Counted from the stretch's first letter, positions 41,912-53,850 are shown. The stretch is DNA of 64,000 nt from Shinisaurus crocodilurus (GCA_021292165.1 CM037880.1:209648255-209712254); one strand, 5' to 3'. The notes: generated by a model not told the origin, from the sequence alone. Made by a program: numbers and translations.

Positions 41912-43604
41912 TGTGTTCAGACAACATGATAATGCACACTCAAGGGTTGAGTATGGGTTGAGTGTGGGTTGTCGTTGAACTGTGGGTTGTTGTTGAAACA
42001 TGGGTTATCATGTCTGAACCCAGCTGAGATAACAAACTATGGTGAACAACCCACAGTTCAGAACCCATCAACAAATCATGGGTTGTTAAGAAAGGGGTGG
42101 ATTGGGTGTACCTGATCTGAAATTGTATTTTAATGCTTGCAGTTTTGTTGGGTTGAAGGAATGGGTGACATTGAGAAATAATAGACTTCTAGAATTAGAA
42201 GGGCATGATCTAAGGTTTGGATGGCATGGATATTTGTGGTATGACAAAGTTAAGGTTAATGTAGATTTTAAGAACCACTATATCAGAAGAGCATTATTAA
42301 GAGTTTGGAACAAATATAAGCCTAGGTTATGCCCAAAATTACCCCTATAGATATCACCCCAAGAGGCGCTATACAGGAAAGAAATGACAAGCAATGAGAA
42401 TTGGTTAAAATACCGAGAAATATTGGAATCACGTCAGGGAACATATTGGATTAAAACATGAGATTGTTTAGCAACAGAAGGTTATAACTTACATTGGTTT
42501 TCATACATGCAATTATCAGAGAGATTTAATGTGGATAAAAGAATGTATGATATAGAACAGGATAAGTCTGAATTTGAAATACAATTGTGTACAGGTGATG
42601 ACCATGTAATTGCAAAAATGTATAAATTTCTGCTGAAGTTAGGGACAGAAGAAGAACAAGTTAAGGATTGTATGATTAAATGGGCAAGGAACTTTGGACA
42701 TAATATAAAGATGGAACAATGGGAATGTATGTGGACTAAAGGTATAAAATTTACATTGTGTTCTGATCTTAGAGAGAATGTTTACAAGATGATGTATTGT
42801 TGGTACCTAACCCCTGTGAAATTGGCTAAGATGTATAAAAATGTGTCAAATGTATGTTGGAAATGTCAAAACCATGAAGGAACATTTTATCATGTTTGGT
42901 GGACATGTAAAAAAGTGAAATAATATTGGATACAAATACACACATGGATACAAAAGATTTTAAAAGTGAATATTCAACTTAAACCAGAAATGTTCTTATT
43001 GGGCATAATGGATTTACAACTTGAGAAAGACTATGGAACATTATTACAATATATGATGACAGCAGCAAGAATAATCTATGCTCAAAAATGGAAAGAAGCA
43101 GCAATACCAACTATAGAAGAAAAATTGTTGAAAATTTTGGACTTAGCAGAGATGGCAAAATTGACTTGTTTAATTAGAGAAAAAATTTTATCTTCATTTA
43201 TGAAAGACTGGAACCTCTGGTGGACTTCTTGGGGAAGAGGGAAAGTGACTTAATAACTTCGGGTTTTGATTTTTGAATATTAGTAAAGGTGATAGAAATT
43301 ATTTCTGTGAAAATAGAGAAAACTTAGATTGGATATGGATTGGTAATGTTTGTCAGACAAAGAGGCGGAAGCCAAATATGATTTGTTTTTGTTTTGGAAA
43401 ATTCAATTAAACAAACAGTAAAAAACAACAACAACAAACTATGGGTTGTTCGTGGTTAACAAGCCATGACTTGTTAGCGCAGCTGGGTTCAGACAACACA
43501 ATAACCCACATCTCAACAACAACCCATGGTTCAACAACAACCCACACTCAACCCATACTCAACCCTTGAGTGCAGGTTATCGTGTTGTCTGAACCCCATC
43601 ATTA
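41912..43604. mobile_element. Hairpin MITE family C, split by an L1
   Basis: Left part TGTGTTCAGACAACATGATA, ACTCAAGGGTTGAGTATGGG and TCTGAACCCAGCTGAG; right part AGCTGGGTTCAGACAACAC, CCCATACTCAACCCTTGAGT and CGTGTTGTCTGAACCCC. Without the L1 at 42088-43431 it would be a fold-back element of about 350 bp. Confidence 0.8.
42088..43431 (+). pseudogene. L1-type LINE ORF2 C-terminal part
   Basis: A 5'-truncated L1 retrotransposon encoding the region downstream of the RT domain. Three open stretches (42102-42350, 42507-42923, 42966-43253) share one frame and are separated only by in-frame stops. Visible blocks: VPDLKLYFNA, RRALLRVWNKYKPRL, then the Cys-rich NVCWKCQNHEGTFYHVWWTC (about 42849-42908) and PEMFLLGIMD, MTAARIIYAQKWK. 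These are typical of the vertebrate L1 C-terminal domain. The 3' UTR ends in an A/CAA-rich tail. Flanking repeats CAACAAATCATGGGTTGTT (42069-42087) and CAACAAACTATGGGTTGTT (43432-43450) match at 17 of 19. Confidence 0.88.
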
Positions 43605-44199
43605 TGTAATTAAGCCTCCTGTAGATCATGGAGCTGAAGTGTAATAGCCTCAGGTTTGGGGCATAGGCCAGCATCATGTGAAACGGCAACAAGGGTCAAT
43701 GATAAATAACAATTAAGAATAAACAATATCCCAAAACTCTTGTCAGTGGCAATCCTCCATTTTTCAAACAACTGTAAGAATATGCATATATACACCCTTG
43801 TAAGATATATTTCAAAAAAAATTAAAATACCATTAATCTAGACCTCTGTGCCATTAAATGGGGAAAGATGCAAAACAATGCTAGGATGTGAACATCCATA
43901 TGGAACCACATGCAAAATAACATCAGAAGATCACGTATCTAGTTTTCCAGGTAAGTGTCTTGAACATATAAAGTTGACTTCTGGTGATGTGGAAAGATCC
44001 ATTGAAGTAGTCGAGGCATCACATGTCTCATATTGTTCACAAACTACAATGAATCTTTGGCTACCGGTGTGTGTGTGTGGTTCAGATGACCACACACACA
44101 CCGGTCATGGAGCCACATGGGCTAGCCCCATCCCCTGTTGTGCCAGGAAGCTACACACACCCCAGTATTCACATTACCCTTCCCCCACCAATGCGTAGC
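43605..44199. other. Unrecognised, with a GT fold-back
   Basis: At 44063-44105, ACCGGTGTGTGTGTG faces CACACACACACCGGT around TCAGATG. Otherwise nothing is seen. Confidence 0.6.
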
Positions 44200-44960
44200 T
44201 GTTGGTGGGAGGATAATTTGCACATGTGCAGGAATAGGATATGAAGTTGTTTCAATTTGAAACCACCAATGGGCTTATGGTGGGGGGAGGGGCGGTGGAG
44301 GCCTTTATTAGGCAGCGTTGCTTCTCCCTCTGCCTCTTTTCTCAAAGCAGCTCCCCACCTCCCTCCCAATTCACAGTGTAGGATTTCTGGTTGAGGGTTG
44401 ATGGGGCCAAGTAGGCATTTTGGCTCACCATTGCTGATTGGCCTGGTGGTGGTGTGCGTGTTTCGCCTACTCTACACTGTGTTTTTTGGTTGGGTGCTTT
44501 TTTGTTTTGCGTAGTTTCCCTAATTCGGTCACATTGGCAGTAAGTGCGGGTTTTAGGCAGTGGGGTGAGGTTCGGTGATCATCCCACAGCACCTTTCAGG
44601 TGACTGGCGATACCTGAGGCTTCCCTGAGCCTGGTTTCACGGCTTGGCCAGGGGAGATAGGGTCCGCCTTTCAGGCCAATTCCTCTCACCCGCATGGCGT
44701 TTCACAGCCCCGTGAGGAGGTGACATGGAGGAGGCCTTCCGACACGGCATGGCATAAAACTGGGGGGTGGCCAGTTACAGCGCCACTCCTCGGATTGGGA
44801 TGCTTTGCTCATTTAAGGGTATACTGGCCAAGGGCCAGTTTAGCTAGTACCCGCACTCGTCCCTTCCCAGATCCTCGAATCAATAAATGTGGCCCTAATT
44901 TGCACCGTCATTCTGTGTCTCGGCTCTTTATTTCCTTCTTTGCGCACGCAAATACATTGT
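44200..44960 (+). repeat. LTR-like repeat, copy 2
   Basis: Homologous to 30330-30990: CATTTTGGCTCACCATTGCTG, GCCTACTCTACACTGTGTTT, CAATAAATGTGGCCCTAATT (AATAAA) and TGTGTCTCGGCTC. It also has a TTTCACAGCCCCGTGAGGAG block. Likely a solo LTR with no coding region left; class not determined. Confidence 0.5.
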
Positions 44961-45124
44961 TTGTAAAAAAAAGAGGCCCTATGTGTATACCCTTGCATGA
45001 AAGAAATCTATGTGCGCATGTCAGTGTGTGAGGGAAAGTAAGAAGCAAGTCTGCCTATTTGCTGTTCATTGGAATTGCACCACAACTAGGCCTGTGCCGA
45101 AACTCCACCTGCCATTTCACAACT

Positions 45125-45455
45125 AGGGGTGGACGATTTCACCTCGTGCGGCGTAGCGGGCTGAAATTGGCCCCGCTAAGGCCCATGCGAGGCTCGCGGG
45201 GACTTACCTTGTCCCCGGGGCGGCTCGCCACTCCGCGCCGCTCAATCCGCCAGCGCCGGCCGCGCTGGTCCCGTCGCGTCACTTCCAGCCTGCCGGAAGT
45301 GACGCGACGGGACCAGTGTGGCCGGCGCCGGCGGTTCGAGCGGCGCGGAGAGCAGCTCCGCGCCGCTCAGAAGATCGAGGCGGGGGGGCGCCGCCGCGGA
45401 GAGGCGAGCCGGCGGAGAGGCAGGCCCCCCAACAGGTTCATGGACACCACTATAA
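45125..45455. mobile_element. GC-rich hAT-like element, copy 6
   Basis: Starts TAGGGGTGGACGATTTCACC; right end TTCATGGACACCACTA. The inner palindrome GTCCCGTCGCGTCACTTCC facing GGAAGTGACGCGACGGGAC is perfect, the best kept of the family. The target duplication is unclear. Confidence 0.75.
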
Positions 45456-46231
45456 TCACATCCTCTTCTTTTCCCTGCAAAAGAGGCAGCTGTCTCTCTG
45501 CCTCTATCACAGGGATGTTGAGAATTTTGGAGATATTTCTCAGGGTGCGGGGCTTCGGGGCTTACCTTACAGTAAGGAGGTGGCCGAGGGGGTTGTGCGA
45601 GCTCTTTATTTTACCATTGTTATCCTGTTCTTTCCTTGCAGCCTCTCCAGCGGCTTGCACTTCTTGGAAAGCTCCCTAGAGGACTTAGCCAAGACTTCCT
45701 CCCTTAATGCTTTCCAGTACTGCTGCTGCTGCCTCCCAACGAGTACCTGAAAGCTGCACAAGGCATTTTTGGTTTGGTTTTGTTGATGTTAAAAGTCATT
45801 TTACAACGAAGCAGGAGGAGGAGGAGATGACGACGGTGGAAGAAGAACTCGGCTTCTTTAAGGCAGCAGGTATATTAGTCAAGTATATGAAATTTAGTTG
45901 ATTACTTAAACAGCATTAACTTGCATATGTGAAATAGAGTTCTAAATGAAAAAAAGATATTTTGTTTTTAGATGATGTGCAATGAGTTGCAACAGGCATC
46001 ATCTTCAAAGAGGCACTCTCCCTTCTCTCTGAAACATGAGGGAAGGCCTCTTTTAAGATGGTGCCAAAATAATTGCTTTTAAAACAAAAACAACCCCCCC
46101 CCCAAAAAAACCTACTGAGTAATTTAATCAGGCTCACTTTTTCAGTCACTTATCCAATGGAGATGAGCATGAGCCCCCAAACTTGGAGGCTTACGATCAT
46201 CCAGTGCAGAGTGGGAGGAGCAGTGGAGGAG
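45456..46231. other. Unrecognised, with exon-like signals
   Basis: A pyrimidine tract and acceptor-like TTTCCTTGCAG at about 45641, and an acidic short frame (EEEEMTTVEEELGFFKAAG) ending at GCAG with GTATAT at about 45871. I cannot assign a gene or repeat. Confidence 0.3.
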
Positions 46232-46322
46232 ATCATAGAATCATAGAATCATAGAAAAGTAGAGTTGGAAGGGGCCTACAAGGCCATCGAGTCCAACCCC
46301 CTGCTCAATGCAGGAATCCAGG

Positions 46323-49189
46323 TCAAAGCATCTCTGACAGATGTCTGTCCAGCCGCACCTTGAATGCCTCCAGACTGGGAGAGCCCACCACCTCCCTAGG
46401 TAGTTGATTCCATTGTCTTATTGCTCTGACAGTCAGGAAATTTTTCCTGATGTTTAGGTGGAATCTAGGTTCCTGTAACTTGAGCCCATTATTCCGTGTC
46501 CTGCAAACTGGGATGAACGAGAAGAGATCTTTGCCCTCCTCTGTGTGACATCCCTTCAAATACTGGAAGAGTGCGATCATATCTCCCCTCAGTCTCCTCT
46601 TCTGAAGGCTAAACATGCCCAGTTCTTTCAGTCTCTCCTCATAGGGCCTTGTTTCCAGTCCCTTTATCATCCTTGTTGCCCTCCTCTGAACCCTCTCAGT
46701 TTGTCTATGTCCTTGTTAAAGTGTGGTGCCCAGAACTGAACGCAGTACTCAAGATGAGGCCTAACCAGTGCCGAGTAAAGGGGAATTATCACTTCCCGCG
46801 ATTTGGAAGCTATACTTCTATTAATACAGCCCAAAATTGCATGTGCCTTCTTTGCAGCCACGTCGCATTGCTGGCTCATATTCAGTTTGTGATCTACCAC
46901 AATTCCAAGATCCTTCTCACTTGTAGTATTGTTGAGCCAAGTGTCCCCCATTCTGTAACTCTGCATTTGGTTTCCTCTCCCTAGGTGCAGCACTTGGCAT
47001 TTATCCCTGTTAAATTTCATTCTGTTGTTTTCGGCCCAGCGCTCCAGCCTATCGAGGTCACTTTGAATTTTGTTTCTGTCTTCCAGAGTATTAGCTGTTC
47101 CACCCAACTTTGTGTCATCTGCAAATTTGATAAGCATTCCCTGTACCTCCTCATCCAAGTCATTAATAAAAATGTTGAAGAGCACCGGGCCCAGGACCGA
47201 GCCCTGTGGTACCCCGCTCGTTACCTCTCCCCAGTTTGAGAAGGAACCATTGATAAGCACTCTTTGAGTCCGATTCTTTAGCCAATTGCGGATCCACCTG
47301 ATAGTTGTTCCATCTAGCCCACTCTTAGCTAGCTTACTAATCAGGATATCATGAGGCACTTTGTCGAAAGCTTTGCTGAAGTCCAGGTATATAATGTCCA
47401 CAGCATTCCCACAGTCCACAAGGGAGGTTACCCGATCAAAAAATGAGATCAGATTAGTCTGACAGGATTTGTTCTTGACAAATCCATGCTGGCTTCTAGT
47501 AATCACTGCATTGTTTTCAAGGTGCTTGCAGACTGACTTCTTTATAATCTGCTCAAAAATCTTCCCGGGGATTGATGTCAGACTGACTGGCCTATAGTTC
47601 CCAGGTTCCTCCTTCTTGCCCTTTTTGAAGATGGGAACAACATTTGCCCTCCTCCAGTCGTCTGGCACTTCACCTGTCCTCCATGATTTCTCAAAGATAA
47701 TAGACAGTGGTTCTGAGAGTTCTTCTGCCAGTTCCTTTATTACTCTAGGATGCAGCTCATCAGGCCCTGGAGATTTAAACTCGTTCAGAGTAATCAGGTG
47801 CTCCTTGATTTGCCTATCAATCTCAAGCTGCAATTCTGCCCCTTCAGTCTGCACTTCAGGTTTGCCAGGGGGGTCATAGACCCTCTTTTGGGAGAAGACC
47901 GAGCCGAAGTAGGAATTGAACACTTCTGCCTTTTCTTTGTCTTCTGTTATCAATTTGCCATCTTCATTGCGTAGTTGAACCACCAGTTCTTTCTTCTGTC
48001 TTTTACTGTGCATGTATCTGAAGAAAGCTTTTTTGTTGCTTTTAGCATTCCTCGCTAACCTTAGCTCATTCTCAGCTTTAGCCTTCCTGACACTATTCCT
48101 GCAGTTCTGTGCTACCTGCCTGTACTCTTCCCCTGTAGCCTGTCCTTCCTTCCACTTCCTATACGTGTCCTTTTTTGTTTTCAGGTCATCTTTGAGTTTA
48201 TTGTGAAGCCACATTGGCTTCTTCTGTTGCCCTCTGCCTTTTTTCCTTGTGGGAATTGTTTGCAATTGTGCCTTTAAAATTTCCTTTTTTAAAAACTCCC
48301 ACCCCTCCTAGGCTCCCTTTCTCGTGAGAGTCACTTGCCATGGGATCTTACTAATCATTGTTCTGAGTTTGTTAAAATTGGCTTTCCTAAAATCCAGGGT
48401 ACGTGTTTGGCTACACTCAGCTTTTGCTTCTGTTAGAATCAAGAACTCAAGTATAACATGGTCACTTTCCCCCAGAGTTCCCGAAACTGCCACTTTATCC
48501 ACTAACTCATCTCTGTTGGTTAGAATCAGGTCAAGGATAGCCGATCCTCTAGTTCCTTCCTCCACTTTCTGTAGGAGGAAGTTATCAGCAGCACAGCTCA
48601 GGAATTTCTTGGAGGGGCCATGTTTGGCTGAATAAGTCTCCCAACAGATATCAGGGAAATTGAAGTCTCCCATTACTACCACATCGTGCCTCCTTGAAAC
48701 ACTGGCAATTTGCTTTTCAAAAGTTCCATCCTCGTCTTCTCCTTGATTGGGTGGTCGGTAGTAGACTCCAACCGCCATGTTCGCTTTATTCTTTGCCCCC
48801 TTTATTTTAACCCAGATGCTCTCAATGGGGCTGCCAAGCTCCTCTTCCTGTATCTCTGTGCAGAGATACGTATTTTTAACATACAGTGCAACTCCACCTC
48901 CCTTTCTGTTGCTTCTGTTCCTTTTGAACAAGTTATACCCTTCAATTGCTGTATTCCAGTCATGGGAGTCATCCCACCAGGTTTCAGTTATCCCTATCAA
49001 GTCGTACTTGCCCTCATGTATCAAGAGTTCAAGTTCGTCTTGTTTATTGCCCATACTCTGGGCATTAGTATAGAGACATTGAAGACTATGTGCTTTATAG
49101 TCCGACTTTCCCCCTACATTTTGTGGTAGACTATCAATGGGCACCGCTGGAGCTGTTCTCTCCATTGTGGCATAGAGGCCTTCTTCCAT
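46323..49189 (-). pseudogene. CR1 copy A ORF2 (endonuclease-reverse transcriptase)
   Basis: Encodes the enzyme that nicks target DNA and copies CR1 RNA onto it. APE-type endonuclease at about residues 36-250, with likely catalytic N42, E69 (ITETWW), D175/N177 (GDFN) and S242-D243-H244. RT follows in the same frame: NYRPVSLTS, YLDFSKAFDKVPHD, GVPQGSVLGPVLF and the active-site FADDTKL (about 47103-47123). The C-terminal MIKGLETRPYEERL and LGMFSLQKRRLRGDMI lie after a frameshift near 46670-46690. One in-frame TAG at 48308-48310 replaces a Gln codon (CAG in copy B). The start ATG at 49189 lies 38 bp after the ORF1 stop. Confidence 0.93.
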
Positions 49190-49227
49190 TGGTACCCCCG
49201 AGTTTATGTCTCCCTCCCCTGTTGGAT

Positions 49228-50256
49228 TCAGTTTAAAGCCCTCCTGATTAAGTTCCTCATGCTGTGTCCAAACACATTCTTCCCAGTCCTTGTGAGGTGC
49301 AACCTATCCTTTGCCAGCAGTCCATCTTCCAGGAAGTGTAGCCCGTGGTCCCAGAATCCAAATCCCTCACGTCGGCTCCACCTTCGTAGCCAGTCATTCA
49401 CTCGGAGTATTTTTCTTTCCCTTTCTATGCCTCTTCCAAGTACTGGAAGGATGGATGAGAAAACTATCTGGGCCCCGAAGTTCTTGAGTTCCCTTCCCAG
49501 CTCTTCAAAGTCTGCCGTGATTTCTTTGTAACTCTGCTTGGCAGTATCATTTGTACCCACGTGGAAGAGAAGAAAGGGGTATGTGTCGGTGGGCTGCATG
49601 AGCCTCGGCAGCTGCTCTGTCACATCCTTAATCCGTGCCCCAGGGAGACAGCACACCTGGCGAGTCCATGGGTCTTCGCGACATACTTTGGCTTCGATCC
49701 CCCGCAGGAGGGAGTCTCCCACTACGAGTACTCTTCTCTTCCTCTTTCTGTAGGCCTTGGTTTGATTGCCTCCACTTGACTGACCCTCAGCCTCTTGCTC
49801 GGTGTCACGTTGGGTGCCCGGTAATCCGTCCTCTGCAGGCTGTCCTCTGCTCTCGTCCTCAAGTACATGGAAGCGGTTCCATAGCTCCACTGCTTCCACA
49901 GGCGCAGAGTGTCTTGTAGTTCTTCTGCTCCTAACAGTCACCCTTTTCCAGGGAGTTCCCCCTGCGTTATTTTCCCTTGCCTCTGCAGTCTCCGACTCCG
50001 CCTCATCCTGCAGTTGCCCTTCTGGCTCCTGTACTGTGCTTTGGTGCTATAGATCCACCGTTCTGTCTAAGAACTCCTCGCTTTCTCTTATGCTCCTGAG
50101 GGTTGACACTTGCTGCTCCAGTCCTCTGACCTTTTCTTCCAACAGCGTGACCAGCTTGCACTTGTTGCATGTGTAGGCCATGTTGATCTCTGGCAGGAAA
50201 ACAAACATTGCACACCCCTTGCAGGTCACCACCACTGCTGAGTCCTTTCCTTCCAT
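49228..50256 (-). pseudogene. CR1 copy A ORF1 (zinc-binding N-terminus plus GDSL esterase)
   Basis: N-terminal part 50047-50256: CxxC at residues 12/15 and 30/33 (TCKGC, TCNKC) suggests a zinc ribbon; LLEEKVRGLEQQVSTL suggests a coiled coil. A TAG at 50047-50049 then interrupts the frame. The rest (49228-49941) has a basic KRKRR patch and an SGNH/GDSL hydrolase: GDS (block I), GTND (block III) and DRLH (block V), all catalytic positions kept. CR1 ORF1 proteins are known to bind RNA and carry such an esterase. The start at 50256 is supported by the same MxGKDS start in copy B at 55170. Confidence 0.9.
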
Positions 50257-50279
50257 AGTGCTCTGTTTCTGTCTTCCTA

Positions 50280-50318
<39 letters not shown>

Positions 50319-50781
50319 AGGGACCTCCCCCTTGACCTCCCCTGCCAAACTCCTCTGCCAAACTCCTGTTTGCTCTCCCTGTTCGCTCGCTCTGTTCGCT
50401 CACTCTCTGGGAGCCTGCTTGCCTTTTCACAGTCCCAAAAACAGCTGGAGCCTTCCTGCTCCTTCCGCTCTCCATTTTCGCTAGGTGCCCAGTTTTTGCC
50501 GTCTAGCAAAGGCATTTCGGAGGGGGAGGGAAGGAGGCTGGAGTGGCTTCCGGATACCTCATATCCTGGCCTCTCTAGTCTCCTCCCCTCCCTGCCCCCC
50601 CAAAACGTCCCCTTCTTCCCCTCTCCGAGGATGCTTTCCTGACCTCAGAGAGCTGCCAGTGCAATTCTTTCCCCACCTGCTGTGAGGGGACGGGGGAGGC
50701 TGGGAGTCGGAGTTCCAATTACCATCTCCGTGGTCGGAGCGCTGTCTTCAACCATAGGATCATTTCCTTAACATGTTTTTA

Positions 50782-50868
50782 GGCTGTGATCCTATACCAA
50801 CCTACCTGGGAGTAAGCCATATTGAATTCAATGGAATTACTTCTGAGTAGACAATAGTGAGGTTGCAC
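50782..50868. mobile_element. Harbinger-like hairpin MITE, family B
   Basis: GGCTGTGATCCTATACCAAC and TACCTGGGAGTAAGCC face GGAATTACTTCTGAGTAGAC; TTA precedes the left end (50779-50781). The right end is eroded. Confidence 0.6.
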
Positions 50869-50938
50869 TATTGATAAATTAAGCTAATGGATTAATTGAC
50901 TAAACATTGCAGCCCAACTATTAACCTTTCTGTTGTGA

Positions 50939-50987
<49 letters not shown>
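50939..50987. repeat. (ATT)n microsatellite
   Basis: About 16 ATT units. Confidence 0.9.
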
Positions 50988-51841
50988 TTGATGTGATCAC
51001 AGTTTGCAGGCACACACCCATGTAAGAAAGCCATAACATTCATAATTGCATTAAGCTTAGTACTGGCTGTAGATAGCAATTAGCAATGGAATGAAACACA
51101 GACTGTCTGGGACAACATCCTGAACAAATGAGCAGAAAGGATGAAAACAAAATCTCAAATTAAATAGCTTACATAAAATGAGAAAGAAAGTTACAACTAT
51201 CAAGCCCACTAATGCCAATGCAGCAATATATAAATTACTGCTTCTATTCTGCCTTTATTTAGTACTAACAGCCTTCTAGGCACTGAAAATACGAGGCTGT
51301 ACATAACATACAAGACTTGCGACAGTGACAATTAACTAGCTCCCTGACCTTACCCTTATGAGTCATGAATTAGTCAGCCGTAAAGATGTCACTGAATGTT
51401 GCATGCCTTCTTACCCACTTGGCGGAGGTTTAGTTAATGGTCTTCCTTTCAGAGGCGTATGGAGGGTTCAGCTGAAAGAAAAGAAGCTCTAGGCATATAT
51501 TTACCATTTGATAATTTTTGTATTGTGATTGTTCCCCTAGGTCCTCTTTGGTGAAATTCAGGTCAGGTTGAATTTATGTTCCTCCAGAGTCTCCCCTTCT
51601 TCCTTACTACTACTCCTCAGACATTTTCTGCCTTTGGTGTCCTGTGCAAGCATAATATGCAAGTCCAATTCCACCAGGAAGCTGACCCCTGGAGCAACGT
51701 AATTGATCCCCCCTCTCCCGTTAAATCTAAAGCAAGTAACAAATCTTCAGCATTGCAGGGAAGCTCAGCGCAAATGAGACATTTTTTAAAAAATAGTAAA
51801 GCTTCAGATAGTACACGATTTTGATTCATTCTAATTTGCTT
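50988..51841. other. No recognised feature
   Basis: Nothing seen beyond short frames. Confidence 0.5.
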
Positions 51842-52015
51842 GTTTGATTGTTTATTTATTAAATTTGTATAGCTGCCCCATATCACAAGTACTGTAGGCA
51901 GCAATATAACAGTCAAAATACAATATAAAATTGAAAAAGCTGATTAAAAACTAACATCACAGTTAAAACACAGATCTAAAACAAGAGGACCAAGGAATAA
52001 AACATGACTTATTTA
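51842..52015 (-). repeat. LINE 3' tail
   Basis: TTTATTTATTAAATTTGTATAGCTGCCCCATA followed by an A-rich stretch resembles a minus-strand L2-type 3' UTR. Confidence 0.5.
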
Positions 52016-52439
52016 CAGATTTGATGATAGATTTTCTTGGGTAGAACTAATTTGATGGAACCTGAGGGTGCTACTTTTATTTCAGTGATTTGGGACAGTT
52101 GAAGGTATGGTCAGGGTGGGGGTCGGGGAGACCTGTCCATCGTAGGAGAAGAGAATCTATATCCTTGGTCACTGCACCTCTCTCCAGTTCTACCCCCATC
52201 CCTGATGTCTGGTGGCTCATCCACTGTGTTGCTTGGCTTGATGGTGCTGTTGTTTAATGGCAGGTAAGTTCACAATGCACATCCACAATTAATTTGTGTG
52301 ATCCATGCCCTGCCTGCCTTAAAGAGGCAGTAATATAGATAGCCACTCTTGAAAAAACCCATGCTGGATTTCTCTTGGGTTTTTGTTTTAAACAACTACC
52401 AAATACCTCTTTTTGGGGGAACAACTACCAAATACCTCA
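52016..52439. other. No recognised feature
   Basis: AACAACTACCAAATACCTC occurs twice (52391-52409 and 52420-52438), a short tandem-like duplication. Otherwise nothing is seen. Confidence 0.5.
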
Positions 52440-53850
52440 TGTTGCAGACAGCAGTGCTGTGCAACTACAAGCATTCTTGGAGGGTATTGATTATTTAGAC
52501 CCATTTCAGTCTGGGCTCAGGCCTGGTTTGTGGACTGAATTAGTTGCCCTGATGGATGACCTTTATTGCAAGAAGGGCAGGGAGAATATGACCTTTTTGC
52601 TTCTTCTCAATTTCTCTGTAGCTTTTGATACAATTGACTGTGGTATCCTCCTGGACCATCTCTATAGATGAGGATTGGATGCTCTGTATTACAGTGGTTC
52701 TAGTCGTAGCTGCAGGGCCAAATCCAGAGAGTGATGATGGGTGTGTGTGCTCCTCAGCCCCATTTCACTTGTGTTCTGGGGTACCCCAGGGCAGTCTTCT
52801 TTCTCCATCATTATTTAACATCTATATGAAGCTATTGGGAGAAATCATTGGGAGATGATCAATATGCTGATGACGTACAGCTCAATTTCTCTGCAACATC
52901 TGAATCAGGTTAGGCCATGCAAACCCTGGAACAGTGCCTGGATGCAGTGATGGGCTGGATGATGGCCTATAAATTGAGCTTGAATCCTGACAAGACAAAT
53001 GTGCTGTAGTAGGTGAGTGGTTCCCATATCCAAGAGATAAGCCCACTGCCTGCTTTGGATGGGGTTGCATTCCCTTTGAAAGAGCAGGAGGTACGCCATC
53101 TGGGGGTGCTCCTGGATTCATCATTGTCGCTTGAAGCCCAGGTGACCTCAGTGTCTAGCAGCACTTTTTACAAGCTTTGGTTGAATTGACAGCTGTGGCT
53201 GTTCCTGGACCAGGATAGCTTGGACACAGTAGTCCAGGGATTGGTAATCTCAAGACTTGGTCACTGCAATGCACCCTATATAGGTCTTCCCTTGAGGTCG
53301 GTCTGGAAGCTGCTGGTAAAAAATGCAGTTGCTCATCTCCTGATTGGAGTGGGGTATTGACAACACATAACATCTGTGGTGAAGGATTTGCACTAGCTGC
53401 CGATACGCTACCAGACCAAAGTCAAGGTTTGACATTAGTGTATAGAGCCCTGAACAACTCAGGACAAGCTTACTTGAGGGACCACCTCACCCCACATATC
53501 CCTGCCCAACTGCTTCATTTAGCTATGGACATTTTATTAACTGCCACATACTGTTTGCCTTGTGTCTACTAAAGACAGGGCACTTTGGGTGGCTGCACCA
53601 AGGTTATGAAGCTCTTCCAACTATTATTAAGCAAGAACCATCATTGTTGAGCTTCCATCACTTGCTCAGAACATTTCTTTTCAAACAAGCTTTCCCTGAT
53701 CAGTGACCCAGCCTATAAGCTTACCATTGTTTTATAAGACCGGTTTTAGTGTTGCCTTATCTGTATTGTATTATATTGGAATTGTTTTTCTTCACCACTC
53801 AGATATTTCTTATGGATTGAGTGGTATATAAATTTAATAACATACATGTA
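52440..53850 (+). pseudogene. L2-type LINE, heavily decayed
   Basis: Scattered RT blocks in several frames: DYLDPFQSGLRPG, LLLNFSVAFDTIDCGILLDHL (52585-52671), CSGVPQGSLLSPSLFNIYMKLLGEI (52770-52850) and a nucleotide-level YADD remnant (ATGCTGATGACGTACAGCTC) at 52864. C-terminal blocks follow at 53200-53520 (LVWR.LV.NAV, FDISVYRALNNSG-like). The 3' end is a GGATTGAGTGGTATATAAAT tail with a CATA microsatellite (53845-53876). Many stops and frameshifts; older than the other L2 copies. Confidence 0.8.

Larger units (their letters stand above)
46232..50757 (-). mobile_element. CR1 LINE copy A, near full length
   Basis: A CR1 non-LTR retrotransposon of about 4.5 kb on the minus strand, with 5' UTR (about 50257-50757, including an AT microsatellite at 50281-50315), ORF1, ORF2 and a short 3' UTR ending in ATTCTATGATTCTATGAT repeats, the CR1 hallmark. 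No target duplication is expected for CR1. It is the best preserved LINE in the window, with one stop in ORF1, one stop and one frameshift in ORF2. Confidence 0.93.

Noticed and set aside
46649..50685. Plus-strand frames of 60-140 codons
   Set aside because: They are antisense shadows of the CR1 copy A ORFs.
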